DNA of 64,000 nt, taken from assembly GCA_964468475.1 (NCBI GenBank), contig CAYXUL010000003.1, positions 1 to 64,000 of the forward strand, given 5' to 3'. This document shows positions 27,169 through 36,400 of this stretch, one piece after another (within the stretch, counting starts at the first letter, position 1; every line of letters starts with the position of its first letter). A model generated the notes under the pieces. It was not told the origin of the DNA. It was given only the letters and a program-made list of their open reading frames with translations, and ran no database searches. The position numbers and the translations under genes were made by a program. The DNA is from JBECKX01 sp964468475 (GTDB lineage Bacteria > Zixibacteria > MSB-5A5 > CAIYYT01).

Positions 27169-28242
27169 TCAGTTCTGTGTGAACGACTTGACGGTCTTTG
27201 CATCAAGCTTCTTGACTACTTCGACTACCAGTTTGACTGAAGAGTCATAATCTTTACGGCAGATGATCGCGTTATGCCCATGAATATAGCGCACCGGTGC
27301 ACCAATTACCAATGACGGTACGCCGCTGCGGGAGAGATGGATTCTGCTACCGTCGGTGCCACCGCCACGCATCGTGGTCAGGTGATACTTGATTTTCAAC
27401 TTATCGGCGAGATCGGTCACAAAATTCTTGAAACGCGTATTAGGGATCATCGAACCGTCCATCGCCAGAATCGAGACACCTCCACCCAGTTGCTCGACCG
27501 GATCGCCCTTAATGCCCGGCGTATCGCGAGCGATACCGGTATCGACGACGATGGCCAGATCAGGATCCACCTGCCACGCTATCGTGCCGGCGCCCCGACA
27601 GCCAACTTCCTCCTGGACGGAGCCCACGCTGTAAAGCGTATTAGGATGCCTGGCGCGCGCCAGTTTCCACATCGCTTCAATCGCCACCGCACAGCCGTAG
27701 CGATTGTCAATTGCTTTGGCCATGTACATCTCTTTGTTGGCCATGACGGTAAACTTAGAGTCAGGCACAATCACATCACCTACACGGATTCCTAGCTTCT
27801 TGGTGATATCGAACTTGCCGCGCACACCGACATCGACGTACATATCCGTGATGTCAATTACCTTCTTGCGCGCCTCCGGTTTGAGAATATGCGGCGGGGT
27901 CGAGCCAATTACGCCCGGAATTGCACCTTTCTTACCGAGAATCATCACGCGCTGCGCCAGGGCGACATGCCCCCACCAGCCACCCAATGGGATGAACTTT
28001 ATGAAGCCGTTCTTGGTTATCTCCGAGACCATAAAGCCGATTTCATCGCAATGGCCAACTACCATAACCTTCGGCTTGTCGGCACTTCCCTTCTTGCTTG
28101 CGATAATCGAGCCCATTTTGTCGTATTCGACAGTGGCATAGTCTTTGATGTGATTCTCAAAAATCCTGGTGATTTCACCCTCGTGCCCGGGCGGGCCGTA
28201 GGCATCTGTTAATTCAGCCAAAAGGCTTTCGGTTTTATCCAC
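27169..28242 (-). CDS. M42-family (glutamyl/leucyl-type) aminopeptidase
   Basis: A 357-residue cytosolic, usually tetrahedral dodecamer, di-metal aminopeptidase. Metal ligands and catalytic residues appear in the M42 order: GHCDEIGFM (His, Asp), AKAIDNRYGC (bridging Asp), VQEEVGCRGA (Glu-Glu), VVDTGIA (Asp) and YIHGHNA (His). The start is GTG at 28242 with GGAGG 9 nt upstream. It would trim peptides from intracellular or imported protein breakdown, in keeping with the many secreted peptidases in the window. Confidence 0.93.
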   Translation of the reverse strand: MDKTESLLAELTDAYGPPGHEGEITRIFENHIKDYATVEYDKMGSIIASKKGSADKPKVMVVGHCDEIGFMVSEITKNGFIKFIPLGGWWGHVALAQRVMILGKKGAIPGVIGSTPPHILKPEARKKVIDITDMYVDVGVRGKFDITKKLGIRVGDVIVPDSKFTVMANKEMYMAKAIDNRYGCAVAIEAMWKLARARHPNTLYSVGSVQEEVGCRGAGTIAWQVDPDLAIVVDTGIARDTPGIKGDPVEQLGGGVSILAMDGSMIPNTRFKNFVTDLADKLKIKYHLTTMRGGGTDGSRIHLSRSGVPSLVIGAPVRYIHGHNAIICRKDYDSSVKLVVEVVKKLDAKTVKSFTQN

Positions 28243-28366
28243 GGTGTTCTGCCTCCATCAGCAAGTCAGTTGCACGCGAAATACTGCGGCGCATCCCCAT
28301 ATGAAAAACGGTAGGATAGCCAAATGGGCGTGTCTTGGCAAGGGTGATTCGGGGGGGATGCTGGAG

Positions 28367-29356
28367 CTAATCTCTGGTCTGCTGGAAGCGTTGAATTCCC
28401 AGTTCGACAATACGTCGAACCAGATCGGGAAACTCGATTCCCGCGGCCCTGGCGGCTTTGGGTACGAGAGAGGTCGCTGTCATACCGGGAAGCGTATTCA
28501 ATTCCATGAAGAACATTTCGCCGTCAGGGGTCATGCGAAAATCGGCGCGCGAGTAGCCCTCGCAACCGACGGCGGCGTAGCTGAGTTCCGCATAGTGCTG
28601 GATTTCCCGTTGCTGCTCCTGTGAGAGTTGAGCCGGACAGGTGTATTCCGAAGCACCGGCGGTATATTTGGCATGGTAGTCGTATAGCCCTGACTTGGGA
28701 ATGATCTCAACAACGGGAAGCGCCCTGCCATCGAGCAATCCGACCGTTAATTCGCGACCGGGTATGTAAGGCTCGATCAAGATCCAACGGTCGTACTGCG
28801 CAGCCAGCTTGATGGCTTCCCCCAATTGATCGGCTTGTTTGACCACGGTGAGGCCGACCGTGGAACCCTCCGCGTTAGGTTTGACGACGATCGGATACTT
28901 CAGCGAGTCAGCTGAGCTATGCAGTAACTCATTTGCATCTTTTTCATTTCCGAAGAAAAGGGTTGGCACCATTGGTACTCCCCGGACTGACACCATCAGC
29001 TTGGTGCGTTGCTTGTCCATCGCGAGCGCGGAGGCCAGCACTCCCGGACCGGTATAGGGGATATTGCAGAGTTCAAGCAGCGCCTGGATCTTGCCATTTT
29101 CGCCGGTGCCACCGTGCAAGCCGATGAACACGCAGTCGGCCTCCTGAAATGATTTCGGAACCCTCGGCTGAGTTAGAGCGAGGTTGGTCGAAGTTGCATC
29201 AGCTGCGCCCTCTGTCAGCAGGCTGCTACCGTCGTGAGTATCGATCAGTTCGACACTGTTGCCGGTTTGCTCCAGCGCACTGGCGACCGCCCGGCTGGAA
29301 TTCAGAGAGACTTCCCTTTCGCTCGAATCTCCACCGGCAAGCACTATTATTCTCAT
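28367..29356 (-). CDS. ddl: D-alanine--D-alanine ligase
   Basis: A 329-residue ATP-grasp enzyme that joins two D-alanines for peptidoglycan precursors. Family motifs are visible: LAGGDSSEREVSL at the N-terminus, GLHGGTGENG, the PCTP-like VVKPNAEGSTVG ATP-grasp segment, SRADFRMTPDG, and LNTLPGMTATSL near the C-terminus. It is 37 nt downstream of dedA on the same strand, within the housekeeping cluster. Confidence 0.96.
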   Translation of the reverse strand: MRIIVLAGGDSSEREVSLNSSRAVASALEQTGNSVELIDTHDGSSLLTEGAADATSTNLALTQPRVPKSFQEADCVFIGLHGGTGENGKIQALLELCNIPYTGPGVLASALAMDKQRTKLMVSVRGVPMVPTLFFGNEKDANELLHSSADSLKYPIVVKPNAEGSTVGLTVVKQADQLGEAIKLAAQYDRWILIEPYIPGRELTVGLLDGRALPVVEIIPKSGLYDYHAKYTAGASEYTCPAQLSQEQQREIQHYAELSYAAVGCEGYSRADFRMTPDGEMFFMELNTLPGMTATSLVPKAARAAGIEFPDLVRRIVELGIQRFQQTRD

Positions 29357-29392
29357 AATTGACTTTTGGATTGATGTTGATTGGTGTCTTTC

Positions 29393-30025
29393 TTAATGAC
29401 CTGCGCGATGTTTTCGCTTCATCACTAATCGATATAGTACAATACAAGCTACTATAAGAACTGCCACAAGAATAATCGTGTTGTACGTGGCGAGAATACT
29501 CTCAATCTTGTGCCAGTCTTTCCTCAGTCTCAAGGCAAGAAACAGCAACGTGAAATTGAAGGTTAGCGCAGATATCAGGCTGTAGAGAAACATCTTGCCG
29601 GCATTAAGCCGGCCGATTCCTGCAAGCACGGCCAACAGGGCGCGTACACCGGTGAGCCAGCGTGAGAGCAGAATGGCTTTGTCGCCCCAGCGTTTGAACC
29701 AGTGCTCGACCTTGTCCAGCTTCTTGATTCCCAGCCAACGCATACGCCTGCTCAGGAGAATTTGACGTCCCTTGCTGCGTCCAATATAGTAGAGAGACAT
29801 CACTGAGATTAAAGTACCGACAACCGACAGGATGTAAACCAAAGTCCAGGAGATATGTCCACCGGCGGCATAGACTCCACAGATGAAGACCGAGACATCA
29901 CCCGGGTAGGGTGGAAAGAAATTCTCGATGATCATTGTCACCAGCACGAAACCGTAGATCCAGAGGGGACTGTGGCTGGAGACGATGTTGAGGAGTCGGT
30001 CGGTATGCGCGAAGAAGTACTCCAT
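29393..30025 (-). CDS. DedA-family membrane protein
   Basis: A 210-residue integral membrane protein of the DedA/SNARE-associated (VTT) family, recently linked to undecaprenyl-phosphate or phospholipid flipping. The family segment FFPPYPGDVSVFICGVYAA is followed by re-entrant and transmembrane helices and the conserved RWLTGVRALLAVLAGIGRL. The start codon overlaps the ispF stop by one base (TAATG), so translation is coupled. Its position beside ddl and isoprenoid genes fits a role in lipid-carrier recycling, which is inference. Confidence 0.9.
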   Translation of the reverse strand: MEYFFAHTDRLLNIVSSHSPLWIYGFVLVTMIIENFFPPYPGDVSVFICGVYAAGGHISWTLVYILSVVGTLISVMSLYYIGRSKGRQILLSRRMRWLGIKKLDKVEHWFKRWGDKAILLSRWLTGVRALLAVLAGIGRLNAGKMFLYSLISALTFNFTLLFLALRLRKDWHKIESILATYNTIILVAVLIVACIVLYRLVMKRKHRAGH

Positions 30026-30498
30026 TACTTCTCCATTAACACAACGGCAGTTGCGGCAATTCCCTCTTTGCGGCCCGTGAATCCGAGGCGTTCGCTGGTA
30101 GTGGCCTTAATTGAAATCTGGCTGCGTTCCACATCAAGTGCCGCGGCGATATTCGCCCGTATCCTCTCAATGTATGTCGCGAGCTTCGGTTCCTCGCAGA
30201 TCAGGGTTGCGTCAGCATTCACCAACGACCAGCCCCCCTGTTTCACGATTGCATCGACGCGCTTTAGCAGTTCAACTGAAGAAATATCCTTGTATTGCTG
30301 ATCACTTGGGGGAAAGTGTTGGCCGATGTCGCCCTGCGCGGTTGCGCCCAGCATGGCGTCACAAATTGCGTGGAGAAGGACATCGGCGTCGGAATGGCCG
30401 GCCAGGCCGAGATGATAGTCTATCTCGACGCCTCCGAGCACCAGTTTTCTGTTTTCGGCAAAGGCATGGACATCAAAGCCCGATCCGACGCGGATCAT
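30025..30498 (-). CDS. ispF: 2-C-methyl-D-erythritol 2,4-cyclodiphosphate synthase
   Basis: A 157-residue homotrimeric zinc enzyme of the MEP isoprenoid pathway. Signature motifs are RVGSGFDVHAF (metal Asp and His), GHSDADVLLHAICDAMLGA, and the C-terminal TTSERLGFTGRKEGIAATA. It overlaps ispD by 4 nt (ATGA) and dedA by 1 nt. The order ispD-ispF is common. Confidence 0.97.
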   Translation of the reverse strand: MIRVGSGFDVHAFAENRKLVLGGVEIDYHLGLAGHSDADVLLHAICDAMLGATAQGDIGQHFPPSDQQYKDISSVELLKRVDAIVKQGGWSLVNADATLICEEPKLATYIERIRANIAAALDVERSQISIKATTSERLGFTGRKEGIAATAVVLMEK

Positions 30499-31211
30499 TG
30501 GTTCCCGCCTACCTCCTGAACATTGGCCTCCTGCTGCAACAGCAGCTGTCGGGCAAGTTCGAGGTCCGTCGGTGTGGTGACTTTGATATTGCTGCTGTCG
30601 CCTTCGACGATGCGAACACTGATGCCGTAAGCCTCACAAACCGCAGCATCATCGGTAAATTCACGATCATCATCGAGCGCCTGAATATAGGCGGAGATGA
30701 TCGCCTCGTACTTGAACACCTGTGGCGTCTGCGCTACCCAGATGCGCTCACGGTCGAGGGTGGCGATCACATAGCCGCCTTCACCGCGCTTAAGCGTTTC
30801 TGCCTGCCTGGTGGCCAGGATTGCGGCATCGAATGTCTCCGCTTCGCGGGCAACTTTGTTGATGTCCGCAGCTGAAACGAGTGGTCGCACGCCGTCATGA
30901 ACGAATACCAGATTAGTCTCCTGGGGCACGGCGCGCAGACCACGCAGAATTGACTCGAAGCGACTGTCGCCTCCGGGCACGATCTTCTCAACTTTACGAA
31001 AATTGAAGCGGTCGACGATGGCTTCGGAAGTATAGATCAAATCCTCTTCCGCGACCACAAGCAGGATGGCATCGACTGATTCAGCCTGTTCGAATTTCTC
31101 GATGGTCCAACTCAATAACGGTTTGGAGCCAATGGGGCGAAATTGTTTGGGGACTGCGCCGGGCAGGCGCACGCTCTTTCCGGCGGCTGTGATAATTGCG
31201 TAGTTTTTCAT
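30495..31211 (-). CDS. ispD: 2-C-methyl-D-erythritol 4-phosphate cytidylyltransferase
   Basis: A 238-residue nucleotidyltransferase that makes CDP-methylerythritol from MEP and CTP. The CTP-binding N-terminus is AAGKSVRLPGAVPKQF; VHDGVRPLVS carries the conserved Asp and Arg; QTPQVF and DDAAVCEAYG follow. The last few codons overlap ispF, and the gene begins 24 nt after queA. Confidence 0.97.
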   Translation of the reverse strand: MKNYAIITAAGKSVRLPGAVPKQFRPIGSKPLLSWTIEKFEQAESVDAILLVVAEEDLIYTSEAIVDRFNFRKVEKIVPGGDSRFESILRGLRAVPQETNLVFVHDGVRPLVSAADINKVAREAETFDAAILATRQAETLKRGEGGYVIATLDRERIWVAQTPQVFKYEAIISAYIQALDDDREFTDDAAVCEAYGISVRIVEGDSSNIKVTTPTDLELARQLLLQQEANVQEVGGNQ

Positions 31212-31234
31212 CCGTTGGCACTTAAGTGACTGAT

Positions 31235-32254
31235 TTACTCGATAAACATCGCGTCACCGTAGGAGTAGAAGCGGTAGCCCTTCTCAACCGCAAAATTATA
31301 TGCTTGCAAGATCTTCTCCACGTCGGCGAACGCAGCCACCATCGCCAATAGTGATGACTCCGGCAAGTGAAAATTCGTGATCATAGCGTCGACGACTTTA
31401 AACTCGAATCCGGGGTAGATAAACAGGTCAGTTTCGTCGTGCGTTGGCACGACTGCGCCGTTCTTAGCAAAACAGCCTTCTAAGGCACGGGTGGATGTTG
31501 ATCCTACGGCTATGACTCTGCGTTTTTTCGATTTAGCCTTTGTGATGGTCTTTGCTGCCTCTTCGGTAATCCAATACTCTTCGGCATCCATCTCATGCTT
31601 CTCATACTCGGTGGCCTCGATCGGCTTGAAGGTACCCCGTCCGACATCAAGCCGTACCGTGGTAATTTCGATGCCGCGCTCTTTGATTGCGTCCAGCAGC
31701 TCTTTGGTAAAATGAAGCCCTGCCGTCGGTGCAGCGATAGAGAAGCCTCCTTCGGCATAGACAGTCTGATACATCTTTTTATCTACAGAGGTGTCATCGC
31801 GTTTGATGTAGGGAGGCAACGGCACGTGACCAAACATTTCCATGATTTCGTTCGCTGAGCCGCCGTGCATTTTCACGCGACGTGAACCATCGGGGAGAAT
31901 ACTAACAATCTCCGCATACTCGCGCGCCGAGAAGTAGAATTTGTCACCGACTTTGGCTTTCTTACCCGGGCGAACGAGGCAGATCCAGTCTTCATCGGAG
32001 AGTTTCTCAACCAGAAACAGCTCAACTTTGCGTCCGGCGTGCCCTCCCACGCCATACAGGCGCGCGTTGCGCACCATGGTGTCGTTCAGGACGAGAAGGT
32101 CGTCCGGTCGCAGTAGATCGACGATTTCGGCGAAAACGTGCTCGCTCAGTTCGCCGTTGTCGCGATTAAGTCGTAGTAATCGACAGCTGTCGCGCTTCTC
32201 CAGTGGATGCTGCGCGATCAAATCGGGCGGTAGCTCATAACTTATCTTTTCCAT
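31235..32254 (-). CDS. queA: tRNA preQ1(34) S-adenosylmethionine ribosyltransferase-isomerase
   Basis: A 339-residue enzyme that builds epoxyqueuosine on tRNA using the ribosyl part of SAM. Family features include the N-terminal DFDYxLP-like MEKISYELPPDLIAQHP, SCRLLRLNR, APTAGLHFT, DVGRGTFKPI and the C-terminal TNFHLPESSLL. The start at 32254 matches the family N-terminus; an in-frame ATG nine codons upstream is less likely. It lies between ruvB and ispD; the ruvB-queA pairing is frequent in bacteria. Confidence 0.96.
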   Translation of the reverse strand: MEKISYELPPDLIAQHPLEKRDSCRLLRLNRDNGELSEHVFAEIVDLLRPDDLLVLNDTMVRNARLYGVGGHAGRKVELFLVEKLSDEDWICLVRPGKKAKVGDKFYFSAREYAEIVSILPDGSRRVKMHGGSANEIMEMFGHVPLPPYIKRDDTSVDKKMYQTVYAEGGFSIAAPTAGLHFTKELLDAIKERGIEITTVRLDVGRGTFKPIEATEYEKHEMDAEEYWITEEAAKTITKAKSKKRRVIAVGSTSTRALEGCFAKNGAVVPTHDETDLFIYPGFEFKVVDAMITNFHLPESSLLAMVAAFADVEKILQAYNFAVEKGYRFYSYGDAMFIE

Positions 32255-32330
32255 TGCCCTGCTTTCTTGCTTATGATTCAAACAATTCCGGCGTCAACCA
32301 CCCGCCGCGACAATAGTCTCGTAACAACCG

Positions 32331-33350
32331 TTACAATAATCGTCCCTGCTCCGAGCTCTTAACCTCGAACTTGAAGTGACGATACGCGGTTTCGGTAGCG
32401 ACGCGCCCCCTTGGCGTTCGATCCAGTAGTCCTTCCTGTATCAAAAACGGCTCGTAAATTTCTTCTAAGGTTTCCGCATCTTCTCCGACGGCCACCGCGA
32501 GGCTGTTCAGGCCTACCGGACCACCGGAAAATTTCTCTATCAACACTGACAGTATCTTCTTGTCCATTTCGTCCAGGCCGAGTTCGTCGACATCGAGGCT
32601 CTCCAGGCTTTCGCCGGCCAGAGTCTCAGTGATCTGACCATCTCCGCGTACTTGTGCAAAGTCGCGCACTCTGCGTAACAAACGGTTGGCAATGCGAGGA
32701 GTGCCCCGCGACCGGAGGGCGATCTGTTCGCAGCCGCCATCATCCAAAGCTACTTCTAAGAGCCGGGCTGATCGCCTGATGATGCTGCCGAGATCTTGTG
32801 CATTGTAGTAATCCAATCGACCGACGACCCCAAAGCGCGCACGCATCGGCGAGGTCAACAACCCGGCACGGGTGGTGGCGCCTATCAGCGTGAACGGTTT
32901 GAGCGGCAGTTTTACCGAACGAGCCGCCGGGCCCTTGTCGATCATGATGTCCAACGTAAAGTCCTCCATAGCAGAATAGAGGTACTCTTCTACTACTTTG
33001 TTTATACGATGAATCTCATCAATGAAGATGACATCGCGTTCGTCCAGGTTGGTTAATATGCCCGCAAGATCGGCTGCTTTTTCGAGTACCGGCCCGGAGG
33101 TGGCTTTGATTTTGACGCCCAATTCGCTGGCAATGATGAACGCCAGCGTAGTCTTGCCCAGGCCAGGAGGGCCATAGAACAAGGCGTGATCAAGGGGCTC
33201 ACCTCGCTGTTTGGCTGCCTCGATAAACACTTTCAGGTTTTCAACCGTCTTGGCCTGACCGATGAAATCATCAAAGCGAGTGGGACGCAGAGTGATGTCA
33301 TACTCAGCTTCCCCCTGTATGATGGCAGGGGTTGTAAGTCTATCATTCAT
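32331..33350 (-). CDS. ruvB: Holliday junction branch-migration helicase RuvB
   Basis: A 339-residue AAA+ motor that drives branch migration with RuvA. Walker A GPPGLGKTT, Walker B FIDEIHR, sensor GATTRAGLL and arginine-finger region, followed by a C-terminal winged helix (RTPRGRVATETAY). It is 44 nt after ruvA. Confidence 0.98.
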   Translation of the reverse strand: MNDRLTTPAIIQGEAEYDITLRPTRFDDFIGQAKTVENLKVFIEAAKQRGEPLDHALFYGPPGLGKTTLAFIIASELGVKIKATSGPVLEKAADLAGILTNLDERDVIFIDEIHRINKVVEEYLYSAMEDFTLDIMIDKGPAARSVKLPLKPFTLIGATTRAGLLTSPMRARFGVVGRLDYYNAQDLGSIIRRSARLLEVALDDGGCEQIALRSRGTPRIANRLLRRVRDFAQVRGDGQITETLAGESLESLDVDELGLDEMDKKILSVLIEKFSGGPVGLNSLAVAVGEDAETLEEIYEPFLIQEGLLDRTPRGRVATETAYRHFKFEVKSSEQGRLL

Positions 33351-33393
33351 TCCTGGCTGCTCCGGTCAATTCACTCGCTCTACTTTGGTTTTA

Positions 33394-33987
33394 CTATCTC
33401 GCCGCGGTCTTCAGGGCTTCTTTGATTATTACGTCCGAAGTATGCTGATCGCCTATCGCTTTTACGGCACTCTCCACCGAATGTTTGGCCTCATAGCGGC
33501 CGTAGCCGAGCGCTTCCAGCGCCATCACGGCTTCCTCAACCTGAGAGGGCCGCCGCGATTCGGCGATCTCCCTCAGTGAAATTATCTTACCGATTTTTTC
33601 CTTTAACTCAAGCACTAATCGACCGGCGGTTTTCGGACCGATGCCGCTAATCGTACCCAGGAGCGTCTTGTCCTCGTCAAGTATCGAGCGAACCAGTTCC
33701 TCGATCTTGATTCCCGAGATGATAGTCAAAGCCAGCCTCGGTCCCACGCCCGAAACCTGAATCAGCAGCTCGAAGACTTCGCGTTCGACTGTGGAAGCAA
33801 ACCCCACGAGCTCGATGGCGTTCTCGCGAACCTGCATTGATGTGTAGAGAAGCACTTCGCTGTCAGTCTCCGGAAGCTGTCTATAGGTCGAGAGTGGGAT
33901 GGACACCTTGTAGCCGATGCCCCCAACCATAACTTCAGCCCGGTCCGGGGTCTTGTTGATCAGGGTACCTTTGACAACTGAGATCAA
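33394..33987 (-). CDS. ruvA: Holliday junction DNA helicase subunit RuvA
   Basis: A 197-residue junction-binding protein with an OB-fold (VKGTLINKTPDRAEVMVGGIGY), tandem helix-hairpin-helix motifs (VSGVGPRLAL and ISGIGPKTAGRL) and a C-terminal UBA-like domain. I place the start at TTG 33987: the family N-terminus (MISxxxGTL) aligns there, GAGGAG is 7-8 nt upstream, and the TTGA overlaps the ruvC stop. A longer ATG start at 34017 would add ten residues foreign to RuvA. Confidence 0.95.
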   Translation of the reverse strand: MISVVKGTLINKTPDRAEVMVGGIGYKVSIPLSTYRQLPETDSEVLLYTSMQVRENAIELVGFASTVEREVFELLIQVSGVGPRLALTIISGIKIEELVRSILDEDKTLLGTISGIGPKTAGRLVLELKEKIGKIISLREIAESRRPSQVEEAVMALEALGYGRYEAKHSVESAVKAIGDQHTSDVIIKEALKTAAR

Positions 33988-34460
33988 ACCGCCGCTCCTC
34001 GCTTCAGACAGTGGCAATACGCGACTGCGAGCGCATCTGAGATGTCAAGCGGCTGCGGTTGCTCCTTGAGCTTAAGAAGATGTGTTATCATATAGCTGAC
34101 TTGCTCCTTGGCAGCGGCGCCGTTACCAACAACGGCTTGCTTGACCTCGCGTGGTGAATATTCAAAAAGTGGAATCTCTTCCATTGCGCAGGCAAGCAAA
34201 ACCACGCCGCGAGCCTGCCCCAGCGACATGGCTACTTTGACATTCTTCCCGTAGAAACCCTCTTCCAGAGCGACTTCCTCGGGTTTCTCGGCTCTCAGTA
34301 ATTCCGTGATCTCACTATATACCTTGTGAAGCCGCAACGCAATCTCCCCGCGGCCGGTTCGAAAACAGCCGCTACGCAAGACTTCGACCCCCCGTTCGGT
34401 CACATCGACAAGTCCAAACCCGGTAACAGCCAGGCCGGGATCAATGCCGAGCACGCGCAT
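33984..34460 (-). CDS. ruvC: Crossover junction endodeoxyribonuclease RuvC
   Basis: A 158-residue RNase H-fold nuclease that resolves Holliday junctions. The acidic active site is represented by LGIDPGLAVTGFG (first Asp), ALEEGFYGKNVKVA (Glu), and DISDALAVAYCH (last Asp and His). Its ATG overlaps the yebC stop by one base, and its stop overlaps ruvA. Confidence 0.97.
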   Translation of the reverse strand: MRVLGIDPGLAVTGFGLVDVTERGVEVLRSGCFRTGRGEIALRLHKVYSEITELLRAEKPEEVALEEGFYGKNVKVAMSLGQARGVVLLACAMEEIPLFEYSPREVKQAVVGNGAAAKEQVSYMITHLLKLKEQPQPLDISDALAVAYCHCLKRGAAV

Positions 34461-35209
34461 CAGTTGCTTAGCTGCTCCATTGTCTTCTCATCGATGTCAA
34501 AGTTGGCGTATACCCGCTGAACATCATCGTGCTCATCAAACGCCTCGTAGAGCTTCAACATCTGCTCAGCCTGCTTGCCATCGAGCTTGATTGTGTTCTG
34601 AGGTTGCATCGTGATCTCCGCCATTGCCACGGGGATGCTTTTAGCCTCCAAAGCCGAGCGGACATCCTCGAACGCTTCCGGTGGCGTAATGATTTCATAG
34701 ACCTCGTCTTCGGTGGTCATATCAGTTGCACCGGCTTCGAGCACTATCTCCATCAAGTCATCTTCAGGGATCCGAGCCTTTTCGACCTGGATAAACCCGA
34801 TCCGGTCAAACATCCAGGCGACACAACCGTTCTCACCCAGGTTTCCATTGTACCTGCTGAACAAGTGCCGAATCTCAGCCACGGTGCGATTCTTATTATC
34901 TGTGAGAGCTTCCACCATCACCGCGACCCCGCCGGGGCCATAGCCTTCGTAGCTGGCATCTTCGTAGGCGGCGCCTTCAAGCTCGCCGGTTCCCTTCTTG
35001 ATCGCACGCTCGATGTTATCATTGGGCATGCTGTTATCTTTGGCAATTTGTACCGCCGAACGCAGGCGCGGATTGGAGTCGAGATCGCCTCCCCCCTCGC
35101 GCGCAGCCACTGTAATTTCCTTGATCAGCTTGGTAAAGAGCTTGCCACGCGCAGCGTCAGCCTTGCCCTTTTTACGCTTAATTGTCGACCATTTGGAATG
35201 ACCAGACAT
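34460..35209 (-). CDS. yebC: YebC/PmpR-family protein (TACO1-like)
   Basis: A 249-residue protein of the YebC/TACO1 family, described as a transcription regulator in some bacteria and as a translation factor relieving ribosome stalling in others. The N-terminus MSGHSKWSTIKRKKG is diagnostic, and the GPGGVAVMVEALTDN and RHLFSRYNGNLGENGCVAW segments are conserved. The ATG at 35209 is preceded by GGAGGAG 4 nt upstream. It heads the yebC-ruvCAB operon, a widespread arrangement. Confidence 0.96.
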   Translation of the reverse strand: MSGHSKWSTIKRKKGKADAARGKLFTKLIKEITVAAREGGGDLDSNPRLRSAVQIAKDNSMPNDNIERAIKKGTGELEGAAYEDASYEGYGPGGVAVMVEALTDNKNRTVAEIRHLFSRYNGNLGENGCVAWMFDRIGFIQVEKARIPEDDLMEIVLEAGATDMTTEDEVYEIITPPEAFEDVRSALEAKSIPVAMAEITMQPQNTIKLDGKQAEQMLKLYEAFDEHDDVQRVYANFDIDEKTMEQLSN

Positions 35210-35333
35210 TAACTCCTCCGTTATCGCACTAGAATCCGGCTTTAATGAAATAAACCTACTCGCCGTGCGCAATAGAAAAGAGGGGGAGGCGGGTACCGTA
35301 GGGTTTTACACACCCCGGCTTCGATCCCGATCT

Positions 35334-35433
35334 NNNNNNNNNNNNNNNNNNNNNNNNNNNNNNNNNNNNNNNNNNNNNNNNNNNNNNNNNNNNNNNNNNN
35401 NNNNNNNNNNNNNNNNNNNNNNNNNNNNNNNNN
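35334..35433. other. Scaffold gap (100 N) flanked by palindromic repeats
   Basis: A placeholder gap between yebC and a beta-barrel gene. Both flanks carry sequence typical of dispersed palindromic intergenic repeats, which likely blocked assembly. The interval 35210-35629 has no gene apart from these repeats. Confidence 0.95.
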
Positions 35434-35440
35434 CGAATCC

Positions 35441-35600
35441 ACCCCTCTCGTAGAGGGGTTAGGGATTTTCTCGTCAACGGCACCGAGAGCGCAGCATCTT
35501 CTTCCGGTACGAGATAGTCGGGGAATGAAACTGAAGCAACAAAACGGGTCAACTCGGGAAACTCGTCCCCTCTTGAGAGGGGACTACAGGGGTGTGTGGG
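35441..35600. repeat. Dispersed palindromic repeats (CCCCTCT...AGAGGGG type)
   Basis: Two related hairpins: ACCCCTCT-CGT-AGAGGGGT at 35441-35459 and CCCCTC-TTGA-GAGGGG at 35567-35582, the second followed by GGGGTGTGTGGG. The left side of the gap has TTTTACACACCCC, the complement-like end of the same unit. This pattern matches intergenic repeat families in uncultivated FCB bacteria that I have seen described; copy number cannot be judged here. Confidence 0.6.
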
Positions 35601-35629
35601 TCAAGCCTATCAGGCCAAAAATACAACTA

Positions 35630-36340
35630 CTAATTCGGAAAGTGGTAGCTTATCGAGGCGTACACCGGGAAGAAAAGCATGTTCTTCCGCAGCGGGCCGA
35701 GGGTTTCGCCTTCTCCGTCCCAGGCGGCGCCAAACGAATTCAGGCTGACGCCTTCGATGGAGAGTTGCACGCTGAGTAAAGGGGCGATGTTAGCCATCAC
35801 GCCAACTCCACCCGAGAATGCAGGCTTTGCTCCAAGGGTGTAGTCGCGATATTCGACCGGCGAGGTGCCGGCTTGCGGCATTGAAATGCGCTGGGCTTCA
35901 AAGAACCCGGCGCCGACTTTGAAGAAAGGCCGCACCGCTCCGGATGGAATCATCAGATATTGAAAATACCCGCCAAAGCGACGAATGCGCACGCGGGAGT
36001 CGTCGACACCGGCGCCGAATACCGCTAAATCGCGCGGATGAAACGACGAGTACGACATTTCCAAGCCGACTATCGTACAATTGGTCACGTAGAAACCAAA
36101 CTCGCCCGTGAAGCTGATGCCCTCTTTGCGCCAGCTGGCGTAAATTTGATCGTAGTTGGCATCTGCCAGAGCGCCGGCAGGAATGGTGTACCCCAGCATC
36201 GGTGAGAGGAAGAATTGGCCGGAACGATCCTGAGATTCGTACCTGCCTGCAAGCGCCGGGTGACTACCAGCCAGCAGTAATCCTCCTGCCAGAAGGATCG
36301 CGCCAAGGTTTGTGCAAAGTTTGCTCATTGTTTTGTCCAT
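35630..36340 (-). CDS. Outer-membrane beta-barrel protein (unknown function)
   Basis: About 236 residues. A signal peptide (AILLAGGLLLAGSHPALA) precedes a chain of alternating amphipathic strands (FFLSPMLGYTIPAGAL, GEFGFYVTNCTIVGLEMSY, FKVGAGFFEAQ, VYASISYHFPN) ending in an aromatic strand, as in small OmpA/OprF-like porin barrels. No clear ribosome site decides between starts at 36373, 36340 and 36328; 36340 gives a normal signal-peptide N-region. It is the last of three neighbouring minus-strand barrel genes. Function is not recognisable. Confidence 0.7.
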   Translation of the reverse strand: MDKTMSKLCTNLGAILLAGGLLLAGSHPALAGRYESQDRSGQFFLSPMLGYTIPAGALADANYDQIYASWRKEGISFTGEFGFYVTNCTIVGLEMSYSSFHPRDLAVFGAGVDDSRVRIRRFGGYFQYLMIPSGAVRPFFKVGAGFFEAQRISMPQAGTSPVEYRDYTLGAKPAFSGGVGVMANIAPLLSVQLSIEGVSLNSFGAAWDGEGETLGPLRKNMLFFPVYASISYHFPN

Positions 36341-36400
36341 CACAGTTAGGTATCGGCAAACTCTGAGTTTCATTTAGAAGCAATTGCCACAAAATTGGAC

